Positions 1 to 8,875 of a DNA stretch of 64,000 bases are shown here, in pieces (within the stretch, counting starts at the first letter, position 1; every line of letters starts with the position of its first letter). The DNA comes from CAKOTZ01 sp964489885 (lineage in GTDB: Bacteria; Bacillota; Clostridia; TANB77; CAG-508), in the NCBI GenBank assembly GCA_964489885.1, contig CAZAZX010000007.1:1-64000 (forward strand), read 5' to 3'. The translations under genes and the position numbers were made by a program. The notes beneath the pieces were generated by a model, which was not told the origin of the DNA, did no database searches, and worked only from the letters and a program-made list of their open reading frames with translations.

Positions 1-91
1 AAGCATTTTTAATGCTTACATGATTTTTTATTATTTGAAAGTGTTTAAAACCCGTAAAAATAAGGACCATACTAGCAATTAGCTTTTTCAT
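1..91 (-). CDS. 5' part of an ORF running off the window edge, unknown
   Basis: An ATG at 91-89 is preceded by a good ribosome binding site (GGAGGACAGGTA) and the frame stays open to the window edge for 30 codons. The N-terminus MKKLIASMVLIFTGF looks like a signal peptide or a single membrane segment. Nothing in the visible part identifies a family. The site is strong for an accidental ORF, but with only 30 residues visible it could equally be a very small membrane peptide. Confidence 0.4.
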   Translation of the reverse strand, partial: MKKLIASMVLIFTGFKHFQIIKNHVSIKNA

Positions 92-268
92 TACCTGTCC
101 TCCTTTTATTAACCTCAAACTTTATCTCCTTTTTTCATTTATACCATATATCATACAATAATATGGTTAAAATATCAAGCTTTAAACTAAGAAAAAATTA
201 TTTTTTTATGGCTGTAAATTGTAAAAATGTTCTAAAAGCAATTTTTTTATTAAATTTTTCATAATGTA

Positions 269-298
269 TTGACTTTTTTTCGTAAATTAGAATATAAT
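269..298 (+). promoter_or_regulatory. Sigma-A type promoter for a small RNA
   Basis: TTGACT at 269-274 and TATAAT at 293-298 are separated by 18 bp. No ORF with a ribosome binding site follows. A GC-rich hairpin and a terminator-like hairpin lie within the next 100 bases, so the promoter most simply drives the short RNA at about 305-397. Confidence 0.65.
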
Positions 299-304
299 AA
301 AAGT

Positions 305-397
305 AGAGAATAAGTAACCGCAGATATGTGGTTACCAAAAAATGTTTAGATAACTACACATCGCTACGTGAAAGCAAATGTGTAGTTTTTTATTTTA
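305..397 (+). ncRNA. Candidate type I antitoxin RNA, convergent with a toxin gene
   Basis: This is a non-coding stretch just after a strong promoter. It holds two hairpins. The first has arms GTAACCGCA and TGTGGTTAC with one G-T wobble (about 315-336). The second pairs AACTACACAT with ATGTGTAGTT and runs into TTTTTTATTTT (about 351-397), a classic intrinsic terminator. The RNA would overlap the 3' end of the hydrophobic peptide gene on the other strand. This tail-to-tail layout is known for type I antitoxins such as RatA and the bsr systems. The role is inferred; only the promoter, hairpins and layout are seen. Confidence 0.55.
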
Positions 398-500
398 TAT
401 GACTTTTAACCCATTGTATGTATATAATACATAGCAAGGCTAAATTAATTGTTATTGAAATCATTAAACCTATTACCAGAAGTATAAATATCTCTAACAT
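390..500 (-). CDS. Small hydrophobic peptide, candidate type I toxin
   Basis: A 36-residue ORF begins MLEIFILLVIGLMISI and ends YIQWVKSHIK: one membrane helix followed by a short basic tail, as in TxpA/BsrG-type and holin-like toxins. A very strong ribosome binding site (AGGGGGTGAGG) precedes the ATG at 500. The leader upstream holds a small hairpin (TTGATT, loop, AATCAA) that could hide it. The convergent small RNA at 305-397 would pair with the 3' end of its mRNA. Family membership is inferred from size, topology and layout. Confidence 0.6.
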   Translation of the reverse strand: MLEIFILLVIGLMISITINLALLCIIYIQWVKSHIK

Positions 501-685
501 AGCCTCACCCCCTAACTCTTGATTAGCAATCAAGGTCGAAAGGGTAACTAACACATCTACTTAACTTAATCTCTACTTCAACTATTTTAAGCTAAATTTT
601 CCTAAAAGTCTATATTATTTCACAATTTATTTCATCTTTCAATTATCAAAAATCCTCCGTCCCAAATTGTAAATTATCAATTAAA

Positions 686-988
686 TTAACAAGGTGTATT
701 GATGCTTCTGGAAGCTTCACAATCAAAAATAAGAAGTTTCAAATATTAGATAATAAAATTATGCCAAAAGCAAAAGTAAATGTCTATATGAGTCAAAAAA
801 TCGGTATTATTGCCGAATACAATAATACCAAATATAAAGTTGTATGTTCTGATAATTTACCAAATGTTTACAAAAACAAAACTGCTGATAAATTTTTTCA
901 AGAACATTTTCAAGAAGTTCAGTCTTTTGCATTATCTTTATTAGTTTACAACGCAAAAGAAAAAGAACCTTTGCTAGTTACATCTTAA
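686..988 (+). pseudogene. Remnant of a transposase C-terminal domain
   Basis: The frame is open from about 596 and becomes protein-like from about 686 (RCIDASGSFTIKNKKFQ, then KAKVNVYMSQK and IIAEYNNTKYKVV). This alternation of short beta strands resembles the C-terminal domain that follows the DDE catalytic core in ISNCY/IS1202-like integrase-type transposases. No catalytic core, start codon or binding site is present. It is a decayed 3' piece of an insertion sequence. A half copy of the repeat CAAAAATCCTCCGTCCC, which forms a long hairpin at 46073-46156, lies just upstream at about 648-664. Confidence 0.45.
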
Positions 989-997
989 CATAAAGAT

Positions 998-1017
998 GAG
1001 CCACATTCAAGTGGCTC
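998..1017. terminator. Short hairpin after the transposase remnant
   Basis: GAGCCAC and GTGGCTC form a 7-bp stem with a 6-base loop directly after the remnant's stop codon. There is no U-run, so the hairpin is clear but terminator activity is uncertain. From here to 1179 I see only AT-rich DNA. Confidence 0.35.
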
Positions 1018-1179
1018 ACTATGACATAATTAAAAAATAATTTCAATAATTTTTTATGACATTATTAAAAGTTATTGACACTACTTTTAGTATAAAAAAT
1101 GCTTATTTTTAAACTTTAATCTTACAATTTATTTTAGTTTTACATTTTTTATTTTACTTTTATAATTCACCTATTAAAT

Positions 1180-2528
1180 TTAATCAATTAATGTGATTTT
1201 TGCATATCCATTTCCTTCTTTTGCATAATCAGATATTGGGCTATTTGATGAATTTGTAACTGAAATGGTTTTGGTTCCTTCTTCTGTTGATGTACTAACA
1301 TTATATCCAGCCATATGTTTATTTTTTAATATTGAATTTCCAATATAACCAGAACCTCCGCCTGCTCCATATTCTCCTGCTTTGCCACCATAAAATCCAC
1401 TGCCTCCGTCCTGCCTCATCTAAAGTATTGCCTTCACCATTTCCAAATAATGATGCATCTCCACTTTGTGCACCACCATTACTATGATATGCACTTCCTC
1501 CACCAGCTCTATATACTTCTGTAGAATCAGCTCCAATATAGCCTCCTCCATTTCCGCCTCTTCCTATATTAAGCCAGTTATTTGCATGATTATAATATGT
1601 TGCTCCTCCGGCCTGCTCCTGCAACAATTAAAATATTGTTTAAATCCGTTAATTGTTTCAACAATCCTGACACAAGTGAAATGTCTGTTGCTCCGCCACC
1701 TGCTCCATAGGATTCTGCAATATCTGCTTCTCCATCAGATCCTCTTGCAATCCCTCCTCCATTATATGCCATAGTTGAAGTAGAATATCCTCCTTCTGTT
1801 GTACTTCCTTGCTGTCCAACATTTATATAAAAGTCTTTTGGCTCTGATAATTCAATGGTTCCATCTGAATATCCTCCATAACCACCTAAATAACATGTAT
1901 CTCTATTATATGAATATGCATTTCCTCCTTGTGCACCCCAAACTTCTAATCTATATTTGCCTGGTAATAAACTTATTTTTTCTTCTTTTCCTGTATAATC
2001 AAAAGATATATCCTTTTCATTTGTTAAAGAATTTTGGGATATATATTCTGTTGGATCTCCATTTTTATTTGTTATAAGAACATGTAAATAAAGATCTCCT
2101 GAAGGTGCTGTTTCTTCACTTTCAGTCAATGTTTTCGTTATGTTATTTTTATATTTTTCAATATTATTTCCTATTGGCTTATTACTATTTGTATATGTAT
2201 ACTTACATTTATTGAAATCAATTCTCGATTTATCTTTATCATCTATTTTAATTTTTATTTTTACAGCAAATGGACAAATTGATTTTTCAAATTGAATCTC
2301 CAATTTTGGAGATTCACCTGAAAAATCTTCTATAGAATCTGAATATGAATTAAGTAAAATATTTTCTTTATCTTCTGAATTTGTATATATTTTTTGGGCT
2401 AGTTTTAAGTTTTTTAATAATCCATTATTTTTTAATTCTATTATTGTAACTCCTGCTAAAATAATTAAGATTATTATTGTGATAACTAGTGCAACTAATG
2501 TGATACCTCTCTTTGTTTTTCCTTTCAT
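1180..2528 (-). CDS. Prepilin-like, glycine-rich surface protein with two in-frame CGG +1 shifts
   Basis: The start chosen is ATG at 2528, after a GGGG-type binding site. The N-terminus carries a type IV prepilin-like motif: KTKRGITLVALVIT, then a hydrophobic helix ending ILAGVTI. Residues of about 60-190 form an extracellular domain. A glycine-rich domain follows, with the landmarks LEVWGAQGGN, GGATDISLVSG and GGGSGYIG, matching the Gly_rich family of secreted proteins. The reading frame is broken twice, at CGGA 1607-1610 and CGGA 1405-1408. At both, the CGG lies in the frame being read, and dropping its C restores a poly-glycine frame through to the stop at 1180. Corrected length is about 449 residues. 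Without correction the protein would end soon after the first site. Confidence 0.75.
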
Positions 2529-2647
2529 TCTATTACCCCTATCTTTACCTTTACCAGTGCTTAGTATGTATTCTCTGCATATCATTTTTAACTTTACACT
2601 TTTTTATATTTTACCAAATATATTTTTTTTTTGCCAATGTAAAGTAT

Positions 2648-2672
2648 CTATATATATATATATATATATATA
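2648..2672. repeat. (TA)n dinucleotide run
   Basis: An alternating TA tract of about 24 bases lies between the glycine-rich gene and the ATPase gene. It is probably slippage-prone, with no evident function. Confidence 0.6.
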
Positions 2673-2757
2673 CATCCACAAGGGTTTGAGGGTTTTGTTA
2701 AGTTTTTGTTACAATTGTTTTACATTTGTATTTTAATAAATACATTTTTTTAATTAA

Positions 2758-4110
2758 TCATAACAATGATGTCATATAAATTGGTAAATACAAAATATTA
2801 TTTTCTTCTTTTAAATCTGATGGATGAATTATTATTGATTGACCTAAATAATCTCTATATTTTTTTCTAAATTTTTCTAATGAAGAATATGTGTAATTCT
2901 TTCCAGATTTTACTTCAATAGGTATAATATTGTGCCTTGACGTTGTATTTGCCTTTGCAATTAAAAAGTCAATTTCCATAGTTTCTGATGAGTCATTTCT
3001 ATTATTGTTTGAAAAAAAGTATAATTTTTTTCCATTAGTTGCTAGCATTTGAGAAACAACATTTTCAATAATCATTCCTTCATTAAAGCTTAATTTATCA
3101 AATAATATTTTCTTATATATTTCTTCATCAACTAATCCCCTTTCATCAAATGCCATAGACAATAGTAGCCCAGCATCAAATAAGTAACATTTGAATAGGC
3201 TTGAATCCATATTAAGTTTTAAACCTATATTTGGGGCTGTTGTATTATATGCCATATTAACTATTCCAGCATCCTCAAGCCAATAAAACGCACCATAGTA
3301 TTCTCTATATCTTGCATTTACATCTATTTTAGATAAGTTAAATTTTTTTTCATGTTTTTGCAATTGTGATGGGATTTCATCAAATATTTGTCCAACTTTT
3401 AAACTTACTTCGTCTGCAAATTTTCTAATATCTTCTCTATATAATTGTAAAATATCTCTTTTTATCATATCAACTTTTTCAAAGTCCCTTGATTCAGAAT
3501 ATTCTTTTACTGCTTGTGGTAATCCACCAACAATTAAATATTCCTTAAAATAATCCATAGCTTTTCTGTGTAATAATTGACCTAAAGGCTTTTTGTCTTT
3601 ATAACACTGTCTTATAAAATCCATAAGTGTATCATTTCCCATTGCCCACATAAATTCTTCAAAATCCATTGGATACATTTTTATAGTATGTTCTTCAGAC
3701 GGAATTAATATATCTTTTACATTTTTCTTTATTGATATTAAAGAACCTGTTTCAATATAATCATACCTTCCATCAGCTACCAAATGCTTTATAGCTGATC
3801 TCGCTCTTGGACAAAATTGTACTTCATCAAATATAAATAATGTATCTCTTTTGTACAATTTTGTTCCAAAATATTCTGATAAATAAGTAAAAAGATAATC
3901 TAAATTATCTAAATAATTATCAAATAAATCTTTTACAGATTGTGAAACTTTTGAAAAATCAATTAAAATATATGTTTTGTAATTATTTTTTGCAAACATT
4001 TCTGCAATGTAACTTTTACCAACGCGTCTTGCACCATCAATTAAAATAGCTGTTTTACCATTACTGTTTTTTTTCCATTTAACTAATTCATCATACACTT
4101 TTCTTTTCAT
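2758..4110 (-). CDS. AAA-type ATPase with DUF4143 domain
   Basis: This 450-residue protein has the usual AAA_14 plus DUF4143 layout. A Walker A motif, GARRVGKS, sits near residues 26-33. A Walker B motif, LFIFDEVQF, lies near 92. The C-terminal half ends in a PD-(D/E)XK-like segment (EIDFLIA, then IPIEVKSGK) typical of this family. Such proteins are common, often mobile and functionally unassigned in bacteria. The gene stands alone, preceded by about 270 bases that hold only the hairpin at 4291-4327. Confidence 0.85.
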   Translation of the reverse strand: MKRKVYDELVKWKKNSNGKTAILIDGARRVGKSYIAEMFAKNNYKTYILIDFSKVSQSVKDLFDNYLDNLDYLFTYLSEYFGTKLYKRDTLFIFDEVQFCPRARSAIKHLVADGRYDYIETGSLISIKKNVKDILIPSEEHTIKMYPMDFEEFMWAMGNDTLMDFIRQCYKDKKPLGQLLHRKAMDYFKEYLIVGGLPQAVKEYSESRDFEKVDMIKRDILQLYREDIRKFADEVSLKVGQIFDEIPSQLQKHEKKFNLSKIDVNARYREYYGAFYWLEDAGIVNMAYNTTAPNIGLKLNMDSSLFKCYLFDAGLLLSMAFDERGLVDEEIYKKILFDKLSFNEGMIIENVVSQMLATNGKKLYFFSNNNRNDSSETMEIDFLIAKANTTSRHNIIPIEVKSGKNYTYSSLEKFRKKYRDYLGQSIIIHPSDLKEENNILYLPIYMTSLL

Positions 4111-4290
4111 CAGTTATCCTCCATATAAAAATATTTTCATTTTATATTGTTTAACAAATTACTTAATACTATTTATATGCTATCACGAAATCAAAGATTT
4201 TTCAATGTCAAATTATCACGAAATCAATAATTTTGCACTAGCAAATCTAATTATGTATAGAATTTTAGTATAAATAATAGGCAAAAAATT

Positions 4291-4327
4291 AAGTGCATAC
4301 GTGGAACTTTCTCACTTATATGCACTT
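4291..4327. terminator. Hairpin downstream of the RelE-type toxin
   Basis: AAGTGCATA and TATGCACTT pair, with an inner GTG/CAC step. A T-rich stretch follows on the plus strand and an A/T-rich one on the minus strand. It probably ends the toxin-antitoxin transcript that reads leftward. Confidence 0.5.
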
Positions 4328-4382
4328 TTAATGATATTATATATTGTATCAAAAGTTATTTTTAACTTATTTATAAATTCAA

Positions 4383-4703
4383 TTAGAATAATAAACCTCC
4401 GTCTATGTAATTTCTGCCAGCATAATATATATGTGCGACATAAACTATTTTTTCTGGTTCATCTATGGTATATAGAATAACATAGTTTTTTACAACCATT
4501 TTTCTATATTGTCGTTCTGCTCTATCTGTTTTTTCTATCTCAATACACATTCGCTGAGATTTTTCTAATAAAAGGACATTATACATTACTTTTTCTCTTA
4601 ATCTATTTGAGGCATCTATATTTTTTAATTTATTAGAAATATAGTCGCATATTCCTTCAAACTCATCTAAAAATTCATTTGCCAATTTTACACTATATTC
4701 CAT
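4383..4703 (-). CDS. RelE/ParE-family toxin
   Basis: This is a roughly 106-residue basic protein starting MEYSVKLANEFLDE. I chose ATG 4703 because it overlaps the antitoxin stop by about 11 bases, with GGAAAGAAAAG as binding site. An upstream in-frame start would overlap more. The fold signature is the two N-terminal helices, then RQYRKMVVKNYVILYTI (the beta strands and loop that carry the active residues in ParE/RelE toxins), then VAHIYYAGRNY at the end. The family acts on the ribosome (RelE) or gyrase (ParE); which applies here cannot be told. Confidence 0.8.
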   Translation of the reverse strand: MEYSVKLANEFLDEFEGICDYISNKLKNIDASNRLREKVMYNVLLLEKSQRMCIEIEKTDRAERQYRKMVVKNYVILYTIDEPEKIVYVAHIYYAGRNYIDGGLLF

Positions 4704-4929
4704 ACTTTTCTTTCCATTCTTTAAAAACTTCTCTTGCATCCCTTACTCTACCATTTTTTATATCATCTTCCGCCTTTAATAGATGTTTTTCTATATCTGT
4801 TTTTAATAATTTTTCTCTATATTCTTCCATTTTCATAATTACAATGTCATTGTTATTCATAGTAACAACCATTTCTCCATTTTGGTTAACTGCTGTTTTC
4901 AAATCTTGTATATTTGTTACTTGTATCAT
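4693..4929 (-). CDS. Antitoxin, Phd/YefM-like
   Basis: A 78-residue protein, MIQVTNIQDLKTAVNQN, with the DNA-binding N-terminus (VTMNNNDIVIMKMEEY) of Phd/YefM-type antitoxins and an acidic, helical C-terminus that would bind the toxin. It precedes and overlaps the toxin gene, the standard order. The promoter region shares the 4930-5178 gap with a MITE. Confidence 0.75.
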   Translation of the reverse strand: MIQVTNIQDLKTAVNQNGEMVVTMNNNDIVIMKMEEYREKLLKTDIEKHLLKAEDDIKNGRVRDAREVFKEWKEKYGI

Positions 4930-5010
4930 ATCAATACACCTCTCTTTTCTGTACTATTTATAGTATAGCATAAATTTTAATTTTTTTATACACTTTTAAA
5001 ACTTATTCTG

Positions 5011-5119
5011 TGGACAAGGGGACGGTTCTCTTGTCCACGACTGTTACAGAAAGAAACTAGGCTCTTTGCACATTTTATTTTGAATAAAACTATGGACAAG
5101 AGAACCGTCCCCTTGTCCA
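5011..5119. mobile_element. MITE-like hairpin repeat, family A, full copy 1
   Basis: About 109 bp. Each end is a hairpin by itself (TGGACAAG...CTTGTCCA) and the two ends are exact reverse complements of each other. The interior has TTACAGAAAGAAAC and CTTTGCACATTT. Full copies recur at 54422-54531 and 56889-56998, and single ends at 45315-45341 and 51986-52022. No transposase is encoded. It resembles REP or IS200/IS605-driven elements. Confidence 0.8.
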
Positions 5120-5127
5120 ATAATTAG

Positions 5128-5155
5128 TTGACAATATTCGAGTTTATTGTATAAT
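5128..5155 (+). promoter_or_regulatory. Strong sigma-A promoter for the GT51 gene
   Basis: A consensus TTGACA at 5128-5133 and TATAAT at 5150-5155 are separated by 16 bp, just downstream of MITE copy 1 and upstream of the transglycosylase. Confidence 0.75.
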
Positions 5156-5178
5156 TAGCATAAAGAGAGGTTATGCTG

Positions 5179-5871
5179 ATGTTCTCATTTATAAAAAAAT
5201 TGATAAACATTATAATGATTACAATATTATTAATAATTGCATATTATGGATATTCAGGATATAAAATGTACAAAGAAGCTATTTCAAAAATTAGTTTAAA
5301 TGATAAAGTTTTAGAAATTAAATCAAATGAAAACTATACTAAGCTATCTGATATTTCAACTACATACAAAGATGCTCTAATTTCTATAGAAGACCATCGT
5401 TTTTATGAACATCATGGTATTGATTTAATTTCTATTGCTAGAGCAATATTTATAAATATTCAAGATAAAGAATTTGAGCAAGGTGGAAGTACAATAACAC
5501 AGCAACTAAGCAAAAATCTGTATTTCTCCCAATCTAAAAGGATAGAAAGAAAATTTGCAGAACTTTTTGTCACTTATGACCTAGAAAAAAATTACTCAAA
5601 AGATGAAATATTGGAACTTTATATTAACACAATGTACTTCGGAAATGGATATTATGGAATTAAACAAGCTACAGAAGGCTATTTTCATAAACAACCATCT
5701 GAACTTGATAAATATGAAGCAACTTTGCTTGCTGGAATTACAAATGCACCAAGTATATATTCATCAGAAAAAAATAAAGACTTAGCTACACAACGACAAA
5801 AATTAGTTTTAAATGCAATGGTCAAATATAATAAAATAAATCAGGATGAAGCAGATAAAATTTTAGAATAA
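5179..5871 (+). CDS. Monofunctional peptidoglycan glycosyltransferase (GT51)
   Basis: A 230-residue membrane-anchored enzyme that polymerises lipid II into glycan strands. One N-terminal membrane helix (about residues 5-27) is followed by the GT51 domain. Its motifs are IEDHRFYEHHGID (catalytic Glu), GGSTITQQLSKN, and ELYINTMYFGNGYYGI. No transpeptidase domain follows, so it is the short monofunctional form. Two in-frame ATGs exist; 5179 is preferred because GAGAGG lies 8 bases upstream, while it would sit only 2 bases from 5173. Confidence 0.88.
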   Translation: MFSFIKKLINIIMITILLIIAYYGYSGYKMYKEAISKISLNDKVLEIKSNENYTKLSDISTTYKDALISIEDHRFYEHHGIDLISIARAIFINIQDKEFEQGGSTITQQLSKNLYFSQSKRIERKFAELFVTYDLEKNYSKDEILELYINTMYFGNGYYGIKQATEGYFHKQPSELDKYEATLLAGITNAPSIYSSEKNKDLATQRQKLVLNAMVKYNKINQDEADKILE

Positions 5872-5959
5872 TTTAATTCACAATAAATATTTCATTTACT
5901 AAAAAATATTATCAAGAAACTTTTATTTTTACATATAATTTTACGAGGTGATTTTATTT

Positions 5960-6256
5960 ATGTTAGATGGTAAATACAATGTTAATTTAAATACTCCAAT
6001 TGGTCCTATTGATGGAACTATTTCTTTAAATGCAAATGGAAACAATGTTCAAGGAATAATTGAAATAATGGGAATGAAAAGTAAATTTTATGGTGTTAAA
6101 ATTGCAAATGATAAGTGTGAATTTAATGGAAACTTAGACACACCTCTAGGAAAATTTAACTATGATGCAACCTGCACTGTTTTTAATGATAATTTAGAGT
6201 TAACTGCAAAAACACCTCAAGGTAATTTAAAAATAAACGGAAAAAGAATTAAATAA
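5960..6256 (+). CDS. Small beta-rich protein, unknown
   Basis: A 98-residue protein, MLDGKYNVNLNTPIG. ATG 5960 is preferred over the upstream GTG because GAGGTG lies 9 bases before it. The sequence alternates hydrophobic and polar residues with repeated TP(I/L)G units (NTPIGPIDG, DTPLGKF, KTPQGN), suggesting a small beta sandwich with internal repeats. No signal peptide is visible. I do not recognise the family. It follows the transglycosylase by about 90 bases. Confidence 0.7.
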   Translation: MLDGKYNVNLNTPIGPIDGTISLNANGNNVQGIIEIMGMKSKFYGVKIANDKCEFNGNLDTPLGKFNYDATCTVFNDNLELTAKTPQGNLKINGKRIK

Positions 6257-6266
6257 ATTAAAAAAA

Positions 6267-6302
6267 GTGGACATAAGAGATAAAGCCTTCTCCTATGTCC
6301 AC
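6267..6302. terminator. Bidirectional terminator
   Basis: GTGGACATA pairs with TATGTCCAC, with A-runs and T-runs on both flanks. It separates a plus-strand and a minus-strand gene. Confidence 0.8.
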
Positions 6303-6311
6303 ATTTTTTAA

Positions 6312-7235
6312 TTAAATATTATCTGTTACCATTGGTAAAATTTGTTTCTTTCTTGAAACAACACCTTTTGCAAATACTTTGTTGTCTTTTAATTCATATT
6401 GTTTTTCTACAATATCTTTTCTGTCTCCTAATACTAATAATTCAGAATCACCATTTAAAATATCTGTAATAGCAAATACAAATAAATCTAAGTTTTTATC
6501 TTTGATTGTATTATTAATTGCAGCTTGAATCTTATCTTCTCTTGATAAAACATCAGGAATACTTACTGTATTAACTTGTGCAATTGTAAATTTAACTCCA
6601 TCAACATCAAAATCTTTAGCATCTAAGCTAATTAATTTTTCTTCTGATAAATCAGATAAATCAGTTCCTGCTTTTAGCATTTCTAATCCGTATTCTTGAA
6701 TGTCAACACCAGCAATTTTTTCAAGTTCTTTAGCAACTTTTTTGTCTTCTTCAGTACATGTTGGTGATTTAAATAATAATGTATCTGAAGCAATTGAACT
6801 TAACATTAAACTTGCTGTTTCTTTATCAATTTTAACATTATTCATATTGTACAATTTATACATTAATGTACCAGTTGCTCCAACTGGTTCTGCAAAATAA
6901 TTAACAGGTTCATCTGTTTGGAAATTAGAAATACGGTGATGGTCAACAACCATTTTAATATGTGCATCTTCTATTCCATCAGCACTTTGTCCAAACTCAT
7001 TATGGTCAACCATAATAATATCGCTTCCTGGTTGTATTTTATCAACCATACGTGGAGGCTCAATATTAAAATGCTTAAAAGCATAGGCTGTTTCTTTATT
7101 TAATTCTCCAAGTCTAACAGCTTCAACATTTTCTCCTAATTGTTTTCTCAAGTTTGCCATTACAACTGATGAACAAATTGAATCTGTATCAGGGTTTTTA
7201 TGTCCAAATACAAATGTCTTATTTAAATTATCCAT
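6312..7235 (-). CDS. ppaC: Manganese-dependent inorganic pyrophosphatase
   Basis: A 307-residue cytosolic enzyme that splits pyrophosphate to phosphate. DHH-family metal ligands are visible: FGHKNPDTDSICS near the N-terminus, VDHNE near residue 76 and VDHHRISN near 97. The DHHA2 domain follows, ending SRKKQILP. There is no CBS/DRTGG insertion, so it is the simple family II form. Confidence 0.93.
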   Translation of the reverse strand: MDNLNKTFVFGHKNPDTDSICSSVVMANLRKQLGENVEAVRLGELNKETAYAFKHFNIEPPRMVDKIQPGSDIIMVDHNEFGQSADGIEDAHIKMVVDHHRISNFQTDEPVNYFAEPVGATGTLMYKLYNMNNVKIDKETASLMLSSIASDTLLFKSPTCTEEDKKVAKELEKIAGVDIQEYGLEMLKAGTDLSDLSEEKLISLDAKDFDVDGVKFTIAQVNTVSIPDVLSREDKIQAAINNTIKDKNLDLFVFAITDILNGDSELLVLGDRKDIVEKQYELKDNKVFAKGVVSRKKQILPMVTDNI

Positions 7236-7320
7236 AACATCATCTCTTTTCTTTTTCTTCTAACATTAATATTATAACATATTTTGGATGAAAAATAAAT
7301 ACAATTATGTAAAATTATGT

Positions 7321-7797
7321 CTATTTAGATATTTTTAAGACCTTATATTTGATTACTCCTGCAGGTGCATTAACTTCAACTATTTGATTCTTTTTTGCTC
7401 CAATTAAAGCCATTCCAATTGGAGATTCATTTGATATTTTATTTTGAGTTAAGTCAACTTCAGTTGATCCAACTATAGTATATTCTAATTCATCATTATA
7501 TTCCATATCTAAAATTTTAACCTTATTGCCAACTTGAACTGTATTTGTATCAATTGCTGACTCATCTACAATTTTAGCAAATCTGACTTTGTTTTCTAAT
7601 TCGGCAATTTTTATTTCATTTGCTGCTTGAGCATTTTTTGCTTCATCATATTCTGAATTTTCAGATAAATCTCCAAACCCAAGAGCAACTCTTATTCTTT
7701 CGGAAATTTCAGCTCTTTTTTCAGTTTTTAAATATTCTAATTCCTTTTCTAGATTATCATATCCTTCTTGAGTTAATAATACTTCTTTCTCTTCCAT
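7321..7797 (-). CDS. greA: Transcription elongation factor GreA
   Basis: A 158-residue protein that rescues backtracked RNA polymerase by stimulating transcript cleavage. The N-terminal coiled coil carries LTQEGYDNLEKELE and GDLSENSEYDEAK, with the two acidic tip residues. The C-terminal FKBP-like domain has NESPIGMALIGA. ATG 7797 is preferred, with GAGAGG 9 bases upstream, over the in-frame TTG two codons earlier. Confidence 0.93.
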   Translation of the reverse strand: MEEKEVLLTQEGYDNLEKELEYLKTEKRAEISERIRVALGFGDLSENSEYDEAKNAQAANEIKIAELENKVRFAKIVDESAIDTNTVQVGNKVKILDMEYNDELEYTIVGSTEVDLTQNKISNESPIGMALIGAKKNQIVEVNAPAGVIKYKVLKISK

Positions 7798-7907
7798 AAT
7801 CAATTACCTCTCTTTATAGTTAATTTTAATTGCCATATAATATTAAGGCAATTTTTAGATTTTGTCAATATTAATACGCAAAATATTATATGTACCTGAC
7901 TTTGACT

Positions 7908-8801
7908 TTAAATATATTTATTGTTTATTAATTTAATTTTTATTTTTTCATATTTTAATGCTTTTCTTGCATTATGCAAATTTTTTTCTTTTAGTATTTT
8001 GGCCTCATATATCTCTTTTAATGAAAATTCATTGTTAAACATAATTTCATTAAAATCTAATTTTGAATCATAATTTGTTAGGATTTCATAATTATTATAA
8101 TTAAACCCAGAAAAATTTTTTGAATATATTTTTGCATTTTTATTAATATTAATTATTGTTGCATTATTATTAATTTTATATTTATTTATTAGTTCTTCTG
8201 GGAAGTCAATATTGTAAATGATATCTGCATCCTGTAATATTTTTCTTTTATTATTTGATATTCTTATGATAATACCAAACTTTTCTCTAACTTTATTTTC
8301 AAGTTTCTTAAATTTATTAATATTATTTGTAACAATAACAATTTCCTTAACTTTATCTGCCAATATCATTATATTATCTTGAAAATTTTTATTAAAATCA
8401 TTTATAAGTATTGTCAATTTTATGTCATTTAAATTTCTTTTTTGTTTATCTGCTATATACTTTATAGCATCCAGAAACATAATTTCAAATAAGTATTTTC
8501 CGTTAATTATATTTAAGTTTTCCGAATTTAAAACATTTATTAATTTTTCGTCATTTTTTAGGCTTTTTGAAATAACTACATAATTAACACTTAAATCATA
8601 CAAAATATTAATAATTCTTTTATATAAAATTCTATTATATAGATAAGTTCTATATCTTGGTAAAATTAAAATATAGTCATCTTGAAATTTAGTTAAAGTG
8701 GTAATTCCAAATAAATTCCTGTAAAATTTTTGAAAAAAATTATATTTCCATTTGTCTAACTGTTGTAAATAACAAATATGAATATTATCACCTGCTTGCA
8801 A
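7908..8801 (-). CDS. Conserved-looking cytosolic protein, unknown
   Basis: A 297-residue, lysine- and asparagine-rich protein with no signal peptide or membrane segment. Around residues 130-200, alternating hydrophobic strands and helices (KLTILINDFNKN, EIVIVTNNINKF, DADIIYNIDFPEE) suggest a Rossmann-like domain, but no clear nucleotide-binding glycine motif is present. It lies between greA and aspS on the same strand. I cannot name the family. Confidence 0.7.
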   Translation of the reverse strand: MQAGDNIHICYLQQLDKWKYNFFQKFYRNLFGITTLTKFQDDYILILPRYRTYLYNRILYKRIINILYDLSVNYVVISKSLKNDEKLINVLNSENLNIINGKYLFEIMFLDAIKYIADKQKRNLNDIKLTILINDFNKNFQDNIMILADKVKEIVIVTNNINKFKKLENKVREKFGIIIRISNNKRKILQDADIIYNIDFPEELINKYKINNNATIININKNAKIYSKNFSGFNYNNYEILTNYDSKLDFNEIMFNNEFSLKEIYEAKILKEKNLHNARKALKYEKIKIKLINNKYI

Positions 8802-8875
8802 AATAATTTCACTATATTATATTGCTTAAGCAAATGAAATATTCATATTCATTTTTATGACATTTAAAATTTATA

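Noticed and set aside
1180..2585. Treating the glycine-rich locus as three separate genes
   Set aside because: The later pieces have no binding sites, and the glycine-rich motifs run continuously once the C of each in-frame CGG is skipped.
2648..2672. The TA run as a phase-variable promoter element
   Set aside because: It is not positioned between recognisable -35 and -10 boxes of either flanking gene.
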